Source: G020354085 sp964629975
GTDB lineage: Bacteria; Pseudomonadota; Gammaproteobacteria; Acidiferrobacterales; Sulfurifustaceae
Direction: 5' to 3'
Assembly: GCA_964629975.1 (NCBI GenBank)
Contig: CAZVUN010000010.1
Coordinates: 1 to 41,459, forward strand
DNA: 41,459 bases
Numbering within the stretch: position 1 is the stretch's first letter; each line of letters starts with the position of its first letter. The notes under the pieces were generated by a model that was not told the DNA's origin, did not search any database, and was given only the letters and a program-made list of their open reading frames with translations. Shown here piece by piece: positions 18,999-28,398 of this stretch. A program made the position numbers and the translations under genes.

Positions 18999-20182
18999 GC
19001 GAACACGCTCCGCGCCGGCGTGCGCGCACCGATCAGCGCACCGCGCGTTTCGCGCTCCACGCGCAGCAGCATGCCGAGCGCAAGGCAGCACACCAGCATG
19101 CTCGAGCCGCCATAGCTCACGAACGGCAGCGTCAAGCCCTTGGTCGGCAGCAGACCGAGATTGACGCCGATGTTGATCATCGCCTGATAGCCGAGCAGCA
19201 AGCCGAGCCCCTGGGCCAGGCGCGCGCCATAGATCTGCCCGGCGCCCTCGGCCTGTCGCGCAATCAGGAAGGCCCGCACCATCACCACCGCGTAGAGCGC
19301 GAGTACCGCCAGCACCCCGAGCAGGCCCAGTTCTTCGGCCAGCACGGCGAAGATGAAATCGGTGTGCGCGGCCGGCAGATAGGACAGCTTCTGCACGCTC
19401 GCCCCCAGCCCCACGCCGAACCACTCGCCGCGCCCCACGGCGATCAGGGCCTGCACCAGCTGGAACCCGCGGTTGAACGGATCCGACCAGGGGTCGAGGA
19501 AGCTGGTCACGCGGTTCATGCGATACGGCGAGATGAACGTGAGCAGCACCACGGCACCGAGACCCGCCGCCAGCACCAGCAGGAAGTGCCAGAAACGCAC
19601 GCCCCCGAGGAACAACAGGGTGAGCACGGTGGCGGTGATCACCACCACCGTGCCGAGATCGGGCTGCAACAGCAGCAGCGTGCCGGTGAAGGCCACCACC
19701 AGGCTCACCATGGCAATGCCCTGGGTGAAGTTCTTGAGCTCCTCCTGCTTGCGCACCAGGTAGCCGGCGACGTACACCACCATGAACAGCTTCATCAGCT
19801 CGGCCGGCTGCAGCGTCACGATGCCGAGCTTGATCCAGCGCGCGCTGCCATTGATGTGCGCACTGATGCCGGGCAGCAGCACCAGCGTGAGCAGCGCAAT
19901 GCCGCCGAGCAGCAGGTACGGGCCGCCCAGTTCCCACACGCGGATGCGCACGCGCAGCGCGACCAGCAGGCACAGCACGCCGGTCACCACATAGATCGCG
20001 TGCCGCACCAGGTAATAGCTGCCGTGCCCGCTGGTGCGCGTGGCAAAGGCAATCGACGCCGAGTGCACCATCACCAGGCCAAGTGCGAGCAGCGCCACGG
20101 CGGCGCCGAGCAGCCAGGGATCCCACGGCGCGCGGCTGTGCCCGGCGGCACGCGCTGCCCCGAGCGTCGGTGTCGCCATCAT
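18995..20182 (-). CDS. ftsW: Septal peptidoglycan polymerase FtsW (SEDS family)
   Basis: FtsW polymerises lipid II at the septum together with FtsI. The 395-residue polytopic protein has about ten hydrophobic segments and the SEDS signatures NGSARWIKLG, QPAELMKLF and the periplasmic AAHTDFIFAVLAEELG, which includes the conserved Asp and Glu. Two ATG codons are adjacent (20182 and 20179); either may start, and the second overlaps the murD stop. It sits between murD and murG, the position that distinguishes FtsW from RodA. Confidence 0.96.
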   Translation of the reverse strand: MMATPTLGAARAAGHSRAPWDPWLLGAAVALLALGLVMVHSASIAFATRTSGHGSYYLVRHAIYVVTGVLCLLVALRVRIRVWELGGPYLLLGGIALLTLVLLPGISAHINGSARWIKLGIVTLQPAELMKLFMVVYVAGYLVRKQEELKNFTQGIAMVSLVVAFTGTLLLLQPDLGTVVVITATVLTLLFLGGVRFWHFLLVLAAGLGAVVLLTFISPYRMNRVTSFLDPWSDPFNRGFQLVQALIAVGRGEWFGVGLGASVQKLSYLPAAHTDFIFAVLAEELGLLGVLAVLALYAVVMVRAFLIARQAEGAGQIYGARLAQGLGLLLGYQAMINIGVNLGLLPTKGLTLPFVSYGGSSMLVCCLALGMLLRVERETRGALIGARTPARSVFA

Positions 20183-21537
20183 GCCAGCACCTCGCGCACG
20201 CTGGCGCTGAACACCTGGCCGCGGTGCTCGTAGTTGCGGAACATGTCAAAGCTCGCACACGCCGGCGACAGCAGCACCGCATCGCCCGCCTGTGCGAGCC
20301 CGCGGGCGGCGAGCACCGCGGCGCGCATATCGCTTGCGCGCTGCAGCGGCACCACGCCCGCGAGCGCCTGCTCGATCCGCGGCGCATCGCGCCCGATCAA
20401 GACCACGGCGCGGGCACGCGCGGCCACCGCCGGGCGCAGCTCGCTGAAGTCCTGGCCCTTGCCGTCGCCACCGGCGATCAGAACGACCGGGCGCGCCATG
20501 CCGTTGAGCGCCGCCACCGTGGCGCCGACATTGGTGCCCTTCGAGTCATCGATCCACTGCACGCCGTCGTGCTCGGCCACGAGCTGCATGCGATGCGGCA
20601 GGCCGCGAAACTCGCGTACCGCCCGGCCCTGCGCGGCGGCCGGCACATCCATGGCGCTGGCGAGCGCCATGGCGGCGAGTACGTTGGCGAGATTGTGAAG
20701 CCCGGCGAGCGGGACCTCGGCGACGCGCAGCACACGCCCGGCACCGCGCGCCAGCCACTCGCCGTCGGCTGCGCGCACGATGCCGAAATCCTCCGGGCCG
20801 GTCGGCTCGCCCAGACGAAAGGTCACGATCCGGCGTCCGGGCAGACGCATGGCCATGACGCGGGCATCATCGGCGTTCAGTACCAGGATGCCGTCACCGC
20901 GAAAGATGCGCGCCTTGGCCTCGGCATACGCCGCGAGGCTCGCGTAGCGGTCCATGTGATCGGGGCTGATGTTGAGCACGGTCGCGGCGCGCGCATTCAG
21001 GCCATGGGTGGTCTCGAGCTGAAAGCTCGACAGCTCGAGCACGTAGACATCCGGCACGGGCTGCTCGAGCAGCGCGAGCGCCGGCACACCGATGTTGCCG
21101 CCGATGAGTGTCTTGAGCCCGGCGGCCTGGCACATTGCACCGACCAGCGCCGTGACCGTGCTCTTGCCGTTGGAGCCGGTGATGGCGAGCACCGGTGCCC
21201 TGGCCTCGCGCGCGAACAGCTCGATGTCACCGATCGCCTGCGCGCCGCGCGCCACCGCCTCGGCAATCGGCCCGACCTGCACCGACACACCCGGGCTCAC
21301 CACCAGCAGGCCCGGCTGCTCGAACAGCGCCGGGGCGAGATCGCCGGTGTGCAGCGCGACCTGCGGGAAATTGCGGCGCAGCTCCTGCAGTCCGGGCGGT
21401 GCCGCGCGCGTATCGACCACGGTCAGCGCATAGCCGCGCGCGCTCAAGTGCCGCACGCACGACAGGCCCGTGAGCCCCAGGCCCACCACCAGGGCACGCT
21501 TGTCGCCGTCGCGTCTGAGCACCGCGTTCATGGTCAT
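20179..21537 (-). CDS. murD: UDP-N-acetylmuramoyl-L-alanine--D-glutamate ligase MurD
   Basis: MurD adds D-glutamate to UDP-MurNAc-L-Ala. The 452-residue enzyme has the Rossmann segment VVGLGLTGLSCVRHL, the ATP loop GSNGKST (121-127), the NISPDHMDRY motif and, in the C-terminal domain, DDSKGTNVGAT. The start is coupled to the mraY stop: mraY lies downstream on the map but upstream in transcription, with a 4-base overlap at 21534-21537. Length is normal for the family. Confidence 0.97.
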   Translation of the reverse strand: MTMNAVLRRDGDKRALVVGLGLTGLSCVRHLSARGYALTVVDTRAAPPGLQELRRNFPQVALHTGDLAPALFEQPGLLVVSPGVSVQVGPIAEAVARGAQAIGDIELFAREARAPVLAITGSNGKSTVTALVGAMCQAAGLKTLIGGNIGVPALALLEQPVPDVYVLELSSFQLETTHGLNARAATVLNISPDHMDRYASLAAYAEAKARIFRGDGILVLNADDARVMAMRLPGRRIVTFRLGEPTGPEDFGIVRAADGEWLARGAGRVLRVAEVPLAGLHNLANVLAAMALASAMDVPAAAQGRAVREFRGLPHRMQLVAEHDGVQWIDDSKGTNVGATVAALNGMARPVVLIAGGDGKGQDFSELRPAVAARARAVVLIGRDAPRIEQALAGVVPLQRASDMRAAVLAARGLAQAGDAVLLSPACASFDMFRNYEHRGQVFSASVREVLA

Positions 21538-22616
21538 CGAATCTTCAACGTCGCCAGGCCGATCAGCACCAGGATCAGGCTGATGATCCAGAAGCGCACG
21601 ATCACGCGCGGTTCCGGCCAGCCCTTGAGCTCGAAGTGATGATGGATCGGCGCCATGCGGAAGATGCGCTTGCCGGTGAGCTTGAACGATGCCACCTGCA
21701 GCATCACCGACACCGTCTCCATGACGAACACCCCACCCATGATGAACAGCACGATCTCCTGGCGCACCGTGACGGCCACCGCGCCGAGGGCGGCGCCCAG
21801 GGCGAGCGCGCCGATGTCGCCCATGAACACCATGGCCGGATAGGTGTTGAACCAGAGAAAGCCCAGGCCGGCCCCGACGATCGCGGCGCAGAACACCATC
21901 ACCTCGCCGGTGCCGGGCAGGTAGGGAAAGCCGAGATAGGCCGCGAACTTGATGTTGCCGGTGACGTAGGCAAACACGCCGAGTGCTGCCGCCACCATCA
22001 CCGTCGGCATGATGGCGAGCCCGTCCAGCCCGTCGGTGAGGTTGACCGCGTTGCTCGATCCCACGATCACGAAGTAGGTGAGCAGGATGAAGCCCGGCCC
22101 GAGATCGAACACGACGTTCTTGAAGAACGGCACGATCAGCTGGGTCTCGGCCGGCAGCTTGGCAGTGACGTACAGGAACAGCGCAACCGCGAACCCGGCC
22201 ACGGTCTGCCAGAAGTACTTGGCCCTGGCACCGATCCCGCGCGGGTCCTTGTTGATGATCTTCTTGTAATCGTCCGCCCAGCCGATCGCGCCGAAGGCCG
22301 CGGTGGTAAACAGCAGCACCCAGATGTAGCGGTTGCCGAGATCACCCCACAGCAGCGTGGCGAGGAAGATCGCGACCAAAATCAGCGCCCCGCCCATCGT
22401 CGGGGTGCCGGCCTTGGCGAGATGCGTCTGCGGACCGTCATCGCGCACGGTCTGCCCGAGGCGCTGGTAGCTCAGGCGGCGGATGAGCGCCGGGCCGATG
22501 ACGAAGCTCACCACGAGCGCCGTCAGCACACCGAGGATCGCGCGCAACGTGATGTAGCGAAACACGTTGAAGAACGAGTGGTACTCGGTCAGGCGCTCGA
22601 ACAGGTAGACGAGCAT
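21534..22616 (-). CDS. mraY: Phospho-N-acetylmuramoyl-pentapeptide transferase MraY
   Basis: MraY attaches phospho-MurNAc-pentapeptide to undecaprenyl phosphate, forming lipid I in the inner membrane. The 360-residue protein has ten hydrophobic helices and the catalytic residues of the family: D115/D116 (ADDYKKI), D195/D198 (NLTDGLDGL), D267 (FMGDIGAL) and the HHH triad at 325-327 (IHHHFE). Its length and residue numbers match E. coli MraY closely. Three bases separate it from murF. Confidence 0.98.
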   Translation of the reverse strand: MLVYLFERLTEYHSFFNVFRYITLRAILGVLTALVVSFVIGPALIRRLSYQRLGQTVRDDGPQTHLAKAGTPTMGGALILVAIFLATLLWGDLGNRYIWVLLFTTAAFGAIGWADDYKKIINKDPRGIGARAKYFWQTVAGFAVALFLYVTAKLPAETQLIVPFFKNVVFDLGPGFILLTYFVIVGSSNAVNLTDGLDGLAIMPTVMVAAALGVFAYVTGNIKFAAYLGFPYLPGTGEVMVFCAAIVGAGLGFLWFNTYPAMVFMGDIGALALGAALGAVAVTVRQEIVLFIMGGVFVMETVSVMLQVASFKLTGKRIFRMAPIHHHFELKGWPEPRVIVRFWIISLILVLIGLATLKIR

Positions 22617-22619
22617 GGC

Positions 22620-23981
22620 CTAGCGCGCCTTCGCTGTCATGGGTGCCGGACGCACGATGCCCGCGACCACGCGCTCCATGCGCATGGCGCGCGATCCCTT
22701 CACCAGCAGCGTCATCTCGCCGTGCATGATGTCGAGCAAGGCGTCGACCAGCGCCTCGTAGCTGTCGAAGCGCTTGCCGCCCTGACCGAATGCGCCGGCC
22801 GCCAGCCGCGCGAGATCGCCGAGCGCGTACAGCCGCTGGATGCCGAGACTGCGGGCGAGTTCGCCCACGCGCTGGTGCAGCGCCGGCGCCGCCTCGCCGA
22901 GCTCGCCCATGTCACCGAACACCAGCACACGCTCGCCGGGAAACTCCTTCAGTACCTGCAGGCCGGCGGCGAGCGATGCGGGATTGGCGTTATAGGTGTC
23001 GTCGATGACGCGCGCACCGTTGATGCCGTCTTTCAGCTCCAGGCGTCCCGCCACCGCCTTCAGCCGTTCGAGGCCGGCGCGCACCTCCTCGAGCGTGGCG
23101 CCGGGGGCGGCCAGCGCCGCGGCGCTGGCCGCGAGCGCATTCATGACGTTGTGTCGACCGAGCAGCGGTAGTTGCATGTCGATGTCCCCTTGCGTGGTTT
23201 GCAGGTGCACGGCGCTGCCGCGCCGGTCGGTGCGGTAGGTCGCGTTGACGAACGCCTTGGTGTCGAGCCCGAAGGTGACATAGCGCCGCGGCGCCGCCAG
23301 GCGCTTCCACAGGTCGGCATACGCGTCGTCGGCATTGATGATGGCCGTGCCGTCGGCCGCCAGGCCGGAGAAGATCTCGCCCTTGGCGCGCGCGATGGCC
23401 TCGACGCTGCCCAGCCCGGCGAGATGCGCCTCGGCGGCATTGTTCACGAGCGCAATGGTCGGGCACGTGAGCTGCGACAGGTACGCGATCTCGCCGCTGT
23501 GATTCATGCCCATCTCGATCACGGCAAAGCGATCGCTCGCGCGCAGCCGCAGCAGTGTGAGCGGCACACCGATGTCATTGTTGAGATTGCCGCGCGTCAC
23601 GCAGCCCGCGCCACGCGCCGCCAGGATCGCGCCGATCATCTCCTTGACCGTGGTCTTGCCGTTGCTGCCGGTGACGGCGATCACCGGAATGCTGAACTGG
23701 CCGCGCCAGAAGGCCGCGAGCTCGCCGAGCGCGCGGCGCGTGTCCGGCACCAGCACGTACGGCAACGGCGTGTCGATCGGGCGTGACAGCAGCGCGGCCG
23801 CGGCCCCGGCGTGTATCGCCTCGGCCAGGAAGTTGTGGCCGTCGAAGTTGGGGCCGGCGAGCGCCACGAACAGCTCGCCCGGCTGCAGCTGCCGCGAGTC
23901 GGTACTCACGCCGGTCACGGTGACGTCGGCGCCGATGCGCCTGGCCTTGAGGGCATCGGCGAGGAGACTGAGGGTAAGCAT
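22620..23981 (-). CDS. murF: UDP-MurNAc-tripeptide--D-Ala-D-Ala ligase MurF
   Basis: MurF adds D-Ala-D-Ala to the UDP-MurNAc-tripeptide, completing the cytoplasmic precursor. The 453-residue protein has the N-terminal substrate domain with STDSRQLQPGELFVAL, the ATP loop GSNGKT (105-110), ENxAxxH-like central positions, and the C-terminal DDTYNANP motif specific to MurF. It directly abuts murE with no spacer. Confidence 0.97.
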   Translation of the reverse strand: MLTLSLLADALKARRIGADVTVTGVSTDSRQLQPGELFVALAGPNFDGHNFLAEAIHAGAAAALLSRPIDTPLPYVLVPDTRRALGELAAFWRGQFSIPVIAVTGSNGKTTVKEMIGAILAARGAGCVTRGNLNNDIGVPLTLLRLRASDRFAVIEMGMNHSGEIAYLSQLTCPTIALVNNAAEAHLAGLGSVEAIARAKGEIFSGLAADGTAIINADDAYADLWKRLAAPRRYVTFGLDTKAFVNATYRTDRRGSAVHLQTTQGDIDMQLPLLGRHNVMNALAASAAALAAPGATLEEVRAGLERLKAVAGRLELKDGINGARVIDDTYNANPASLAAGLQVLKEFPGERVLVFGDMGELGEAAPALHQRVGELARSLGIQRLYALGDLARLAAGAFGQGGKRFDSYEALVDALLDIMHGEMTLLVKGSRAMRMERVVAGIVRPAPMTAKAR

Positions 23982-25439
23982 CTAGGCCGCCTCTCCCAGC
24001 AGTTCGCGCACCACCTGCCGGTCGCTGTAGGGAATGCGGGTGTCGCCGAACTGCTGGTAGTCCTCGTGCCCCTTGCCGGCCACGAGCACGATGTCGTCGC
24101 CGCCGGCCTCGGCCACCGCCATGGCGATGGCGGTCTTGCGGTCGCGCATGACGCGCGGGGTGCCGTGCATGCCGGCGCGGATCTCGTTGATGATCGCCTC
24201 GGGCGGCTCGTGGCGCGGGTTGTCGTCGGTGAGAATGACGACGTCGGCGAGGGTCTCGGCGATGCGCCCCATCTGCGGGCGCTTGCCGCGGTCGCGGTCG
24301 CCGCCGCAGCCGAACACGCACCACAGCCGGCGCGGCCGGTGTTCGCGCAGTGCGCGCAGCACCTGCTCGAGCGCATCCGGCGTGTGCGCGTAATCGACCA
24401 CCACGAGCGGTGCGCCCGGCCGCTGACCGAAGCGTTCCACCCGTCCGGGCGCCGGACGGGCGTGCCGCAGGCGCGCCGCCGCGACCGACACGTCGAACCC
24501 GAGCGCGAGCAGCGTCGCCAGCACCGCCAGCAGGTTCGCCGCGTTGAAGCGCCCGAGCAGGCTGCTCTCGATCTCCACCGCCCCGTGCGGGGTCAATGCC
24601 CGCAGTCGCATGCCATCGTGGGCGAGTTCCAGTGTCTCGACCCGCACGTCGCCGTGGCGGAGGCCATAGCCGAGCGTCGGCACCTGGCCGTGCAATCGCG
24701 CGATGAGTTCGCGACCGAAGGCGTCTTCGGCGTTGATCACCGCGTGGCGCAGGCCGGCGGTTGCGAACAGGCGGGCCTTGGAGGCGCCGTAGGCCTGCAT
24801 GTCACCGTGGTAGTCGAGATGATCGCGCGTGAGGTTGGTGAACACCGCGACGTTGAACGCCACGGCATTGACGCGGCCCTGGTCGAGCGCGTGCGACGAC
24901 ACCTCCATGCTGATGTAGCGTGCGCCCGCCGAGAGGTACTCGGCGAACAGTCCATGCAGCGTGACCGCATCCGGCGTGGTGTGCAGCGACGCGTTGAGCG
25001 CCCCGGGATAACCGACGCCGAGCGTACCGATCACGGCGCAGCGCGCGCCGGCGGTATCGAGCGCCTGCGCGAGCAGTTGCGTGCAGGTGGTCTTGCCGTT
25101 GGTGCCGGTGACCCCGATCACCGCCAGCTTACGCGACGGGGCGCCGTAGAAGCGGTCGGCGATAACACCGAGCTGTTCACGCAGCGCCGCGACACCGTAC
25201 GCCGGCACCGCGAGTGGCGGCGCGACATAGCCGCCCGGCTCGTACAGGACCGCGGCCGCGCCGCTGGCGAGCGCCTGCGCGAGGTAATCGCGCCCGTCGA
25301 CGCGCGCGCCCGGCAGGGCGAAAAACAGCGCGCCCGGCGTGACGCGCCGGCTGTCGATCGCAAGCGCGCGCACGTCACGGTCGTCGGCCGGCTTGACCGT
25401 GACAATGCCGCGCAGCAGCTCGCTCAGTCGCATGGTCAT
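23982..25439 (-). CDS. murE: UDP-MurNAc-L-Ala-D-Glu--meso-diaminopimelate ligase MurE
   Basis: MurE adds the third amino acid of the stem peptide. The 485-residue sequence contains IDSRRVTPGALFFAL, the ATP loop GTNGKTT (112-118), the ATP-side lysine K221 that is carbamylated in the family, and DNPR at 406-409. That last motif selects meso-diaminopimelate rather than lysine, supporting a Gram-negative-type wall. An AGGAGG site within ftsI precedes the start, and the ftsI stop and murE ATG overlap as ATGA. A second ATG two codons on is possible. Confidence 0.97.
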   Translation of the reverse strand: MTMRLSELLRGIVTVKPADDRDVRALAIDSRRVTPGALFFALPGARVDGRDYLAQALASGAAAVLYEPGGYVAPPLAVPAYGVAALREQLGVIADRFYGAPSRKLAVIGVTGTNGKTTCTQLLAQALDTAGARCAVIGTLGVGYPGALNASLHTTPDAVTLHGLFAEYLSAGARYISMEVSSHALDQGRVNAVAFNVAVFTNLTRDHLDYHGDMQAYGASKARLFATAGLRHAVINAEDAFGRELIARLHGQVPTLGYGLRHGDVRVETLELAHDGMRLRALTPHGAVEIESSLLGRFNAANLLAVLATLLALGFDVSVAAARLRHARPAPGRVERFGQRPGAPLVVVDYAHTPDALEQVLRALREHRPRRLWCVFGCGGDRDRGKRPQMGRIAETLADVVILTDDNPRHEPPEAIINEIRAGMHGTPRVMRDRKTAIAMAVAEAGGDDIVLVAGKGHEDYQQFGDTRIPYSDRQVVRELLGEAA

Positions 25440-27157
25440 CGCGCCGCCTCCTGATAGCGCGCGGTCAGCAGCCGCTGCGGCGGCAGGCGCGGCGAGTCCG
25501 GGGCCACATCGAGCAGTCGCAGCGCATCGGTCATGACGCGTCCGAACACGGGCGCCGCCACCTCGCCGCCGTAGTAGCCACCGCTGCGCGGCTCATCGAT
25601 CGCCACCACCATCACCAGACGCGGATCGGAGATCGGCGCGAGCCCGGCGAACCAGGCGACGTAGCGCTCCTCGGCGTAGCTGCCGTTGACGAGCTTGCGC
25701 ACCGTGCCGGTCTTGCCGGCGACACGATAGTCGGGCACCTGGGCACGGGCACCGGTGCCCTGCTTGCTCACCGCGAGCTCGAGCATCGCCTGCATGGCGC
25801 GGACCGTTGTCGCACTCAGCACCCGCGTGGCCGGCGGCGGCTCATCGCGCTTGAGCAGCGTGAGCGGCACCACCTCGCCGCCATTGGCGAACACGGCATA
25901 GGCGCGCGCCAGCTGCAACGGCGTCACCGAGATGCCATAGCCATAGGCGATGCTGACCTGATCCACCGGCACCCAGCGCGCGGACGGATGCAGCAGGCCT
26001 GCGGCCTCGCCGGGCAATCCGACACCGGTGACCTCACCGAAGCCGAGGTTGCGCAGCAGCTGCCACATCTTGTGCTTGTTCAGTGCCAGCGCGATCTTGG
26101 CGGCCCCGATGTTGCTCGATTTCTCGATGACACCGGCCACCGTCAGCACGCCGTAGTTGTGCACGTCGCGCACCGCCTTGCCGCCGACCAGGAAACTGCC
26201 GGGGGTGGTGTCGATCACGGTCGACGGCGAGAACCGCCCGCTTTCCAGGCCGAGCGCCACGGTGAACGGCTTCAGGGTCGAGCCCGGCTCGAACAGGTCG
26301 GTCACGGCGCGGTTGCGGAACGTCTGGCTGTTGAAGTGCGCGCGGTTGTTGGGATTGAAATCCGGCTCGTTCACCAGTGCCAGCACCTCGCCGCTGCGTG
26401 CGTCCAGCACCACGGCCGAGCCGGCACGCGCGCGGTGCCGTTCGACCACGTTCTTCAGCTCGCGGTACGCGAGGTACTGGATGCGCCGATCGAGACTGAC
26501 GCGGAGATCCTTGCCGGGCTGCGGCAAGACCAGGCTCTCGGTCATCTCCACCGCGTTGCCGTGCAGGTCCTTGATCACGCGCTTGCGTCCGGGCACCGCG
26601 CGCAGCCAGGCGTCGTGCGCGAGCTCGATGCCCTCCTGTCCCTGGTCATCGACGTTGGTGAAACCGATCACATGCCCGGCGACCGCCCCGAGCGGGTAGT
26701 AGCGCCGGTACTCGCGCTGCAGCGCCACACCGTCGATGCCGAGCGCCATCACGCGCTCCGCCAGGTCGGGGGCGACATGGCGCTTGAGATACATGAACTC
26801 GCGATCGTCGTACTTGCCGAGCAGCTGCGCGAACTCGCGCGGGCTCATGCCGAGCAGCGCGGCCAGCGCCGGCCAGTGCTTGCGCTGCTCGGCGAGCGTG
26901 GGCGGGTGCGCCCAGACCGAATCGACCGGGGTGCTGACGGCGATCGGCGCGCCGTGCCGATCCAGGATCATGCCGCGGTGGGAGTTGTCCTTGACCACGC
27001 GCGAGTGGCGCTGCGTGCCCTGGCTCTGCAGAAAATCGCTGTGCAGCACCTGCAGGTAAGCGGCACGCGCCGCCAGCACCAGCAGCCCCGCGAGCAGCAA
27101 CCCCAGCACCAGCCAGTAGCGCCACGGATAGCGCAGACCGGCGCCACGCGCGCTCAT
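25436..27157 (-). CDS. ftsI: Septal transpeptidase FtsI (PBP3)
   Basis: FtsI cross-links septal peptidoglycan in partnership with FtsW. The 573-residue class B penicillin-binding protein has a short cytoplasmic tail, a membrane helix at about 13-33, the periplasmic pedestal domain with RGMILDRHGAPIAVS, and a transpeptidase domain. The three active-site motifs are present: STLK (S293-K296), SSN (347-349) and KTGT (482-485). The ATG at 27157 follows a GAGGG site and overlaps ftsL as ATGA; longer in-frame extensions upstream are low-complexity shadow of ftsL. Confidence 0.97.
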   Translation of the reverse strand: MSARGAGLRYPWRYWLVLGLLLAGLLVLAARAAYLQVLHSDFLQSQGTQRHSRVVKDNSHRGMILDRHGAPIAVSTPVDSVWAHPPTLAEQRKHWPALAALLGMSPREFAQLLGKYDDREFMYLKRHVAPDLAERVMALGIDGVALQREYRRYYPLGAVAGHVIGFTNVDDQGQEGIELAHDAWLRAVPGRKRVIKDLHGNAVEMTESLVLPQPGKDLRVSLDRRIQYLAYRELKNVVERHRARAGSAVVLDARSGEVLALVNEPDFNPNNRAHFNSQTFRNRAVTDLFEPGSTLKPFTVALGLESGRFSPSTVIDTTPGSFLVGGKAVRDVHNYGVLTVAGVIEKSSNIGAAKIALALNKHKMWQLLRNLGFGEVTGVGLPGEAAGLLHPSARWVPVDQVSIAYGYGISVTPLQLARAYAVFANGGEVVPLTLLKRDEPPPATRVLSATTVRAMQAMLELAVSKQGTGARAQVPDYRVAGKTGTVRKLVNGSYAEERYVAWFAGLAPISDPRLVMVVAIDEPRSGGYYGGEVAAPVFGRVMTDALRLLDVAPDSPRLPPQRLLTARYQEAAR

Positions 27158-27438
27158 GGCTGTCCCTCGCGCGGAAGCTGCACGACCACGACGCGCTCGG
27201 CACCGGGCAGATCCATGCCGAGGCGCGCGCGGGCGGTCGACTCGATGCGCTGGTGCTGCGACCACGCCGCCTCCTCGAGCAGCAACCGGCCCCATTCGAT
27301 GTTGAGTGCATCGCGTTCGGCCTGCAGGGCCTGCAGGCGCGCATACAGCTGGCGGGTTTCCTGCCGCGTTTGCACCACGGCGAGCGCGCACAGCACGACC
27401 GCCGCCAGCAGCAACGCGAGCACGATGCGCCTAGACAT
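27154..27438 (-). CDS. ftsL: Cell division protein FtsL
   Basis: FtsL forms a coiled-coil complex with FtsB and FtsQ that activates FtsWI. The 94-residue product fits: a basic N-terminus, one membrane helix at about 5-22, a leucine-rich heptad region (about 27-60) and a C-terminal segment with IESTARARLGM, which is common in this family. Identification depends on topology and position between rsmH and ftsI as well as that segment. The ATG at 27438 has GGGAG upstream and lies within the last codons of rsmH. Confidence 0.9.
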   Translation of the reverse strand: MSRRIVLALLLAAVVLCALAVVQTRQETRQLYARLQALQAERDALNIEWGRLLLEEAAWSQHQRIESTARARLGMDLPGAERVVVVQLPREGQP

Positions 27439-28390
27439 GCGCGGCTCCCGCCGCCGGCGCCGCGATGCGCTCCGCCACCCGCAGCACGGCACTGCGCGCG
27501 CGCGGATTGCGCCGCGCCTCCGCAGCGCTGGCCCGCACGGCCTTGCCTACCAGGCGCAGGCGCGGGTGCAGTTCGGCGGCGCGCAGCGGAAGCTCCGGTG
27601 GCAGATCGCCGCCACGCGCCTCGTGCGCGAAGAAGCGCTTCACCAGCCGGTCTTCGAGTGAATGAAAACTGATGACCACCAGCCGCCCGCCGCCCGCGAG
27701 TGCGGCCACCGCCTGCGGAAGGGCACTCGCAAGCTCGTCGAGCTCGCGATTGACGTGGATGCGGATCGCCTGAAACGTGCGCGTCGCCGGGTGCTGACCG
27801 GGCTCGCGCGTCGGGACCGCCGCGGCAACGAGCTCGGCGAGTTGCACCGTCGTGGTGATAGGCTGTTCGGCGCGCGCACGCACGATCGCCTGGGCCACGC
27901 GCCGCGCGAACCGCTCCTCGCCGAAGTTGCGCAGCACCCGCGCGATGTCATCCACGCTCGCGTGCGCCAGCCACTGTGCCGCCGAGATGCCGCGTGTCGG
28001 ATCCATGCGCATGTCGAGCGGGCCGGCCGCACGGAAGCTGAAGCCGCGCGCGGCCTCGTCGAGTTGTGGTGAGGACACACCCAGATCAAACAGAACGCCA
28101 TTCACCTGTCCGCTCACGCGCTCTGCTGCCACGACCTGGGACAGCGAGGCGAAGGAGGCGTGATGCACGCGCACGCGCGGATCGCTGCTCGCCAGTTGCT
28201 GCGCGTGCGCGACTGCCGCCGGGTCACGATCCATGCCGATGACTCGCCCGTGCGGACCCAGTCGCGCGAGGATCGCCCGTGCGTGACCGCCGCGGCCGTA
28301 GGTGGTGTCGATGTAGATACCGTGCGGCTGCAAGTTCAAGGCCTGCAGCGCTTCGTCGAGCAGGACCGGTACGTGTGCTTGTGCATTCAC
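27431..28390 (-). CDS. rsmH: 16S rRNA (cytosine-1402-N4)-methyltransferase RsmH
   Basis: RsmH (MraW) methylates N4 of C1402 in the ribosomal P site. The 319-residue enzyme has the SAM-binding motif DTTYGRGGHA (28-37), the LFDLGVSSPQLD segment and ISFHSLEDRLVKRFF. It begins with GTG at 28390: no in-frame ATG lies near, the family N-terminus (HVPVLLDEAL) follows directly, and GGCGGGA precedes the codon. RsmI, the enzyme for the 2'-O-methyl group on the same nucleotide, is encoded close by, so both C1402 modifiers are in this window. Confidence 0.97.
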   Translation of the reverse strand: MNAQAHVPVLLDEALQALNLQPHGIYIDTTYGRGGHARAILARLGPHGRVIGMDRDPAAVAHAQQLASSDPRVRVHHASFASLSQVVAAERVSGQVNGVLFDLGVSSPQLDEAARGFSFRAAGPLDMRMDPTRGISAAQWLAHASVDDIARVLRNFGEERFARRVAQAIVRARAEQPITTTVQLAELVAAAVPTREPGQHPATRTFQAIRIHVNRELDELASALPQAVAALAGGGRLVVISFHSLEDRLVKRFFAHEARGGDLPPELPLRAAELHPRLRLVGKAVRASAAEARRNPRARSAVLRVAERIAAPAAGAAHV

Positions 28391-28398
28391 CGTCCCGC

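Noticed and set aside
17916..20387. An 823-codon frame that looks like a fusion upstream of MurG
   Set aside because: The upstream half is ftsW read in the wrong register. MurG begins at 18998 with its own ribosome site and the ATGA overlap.
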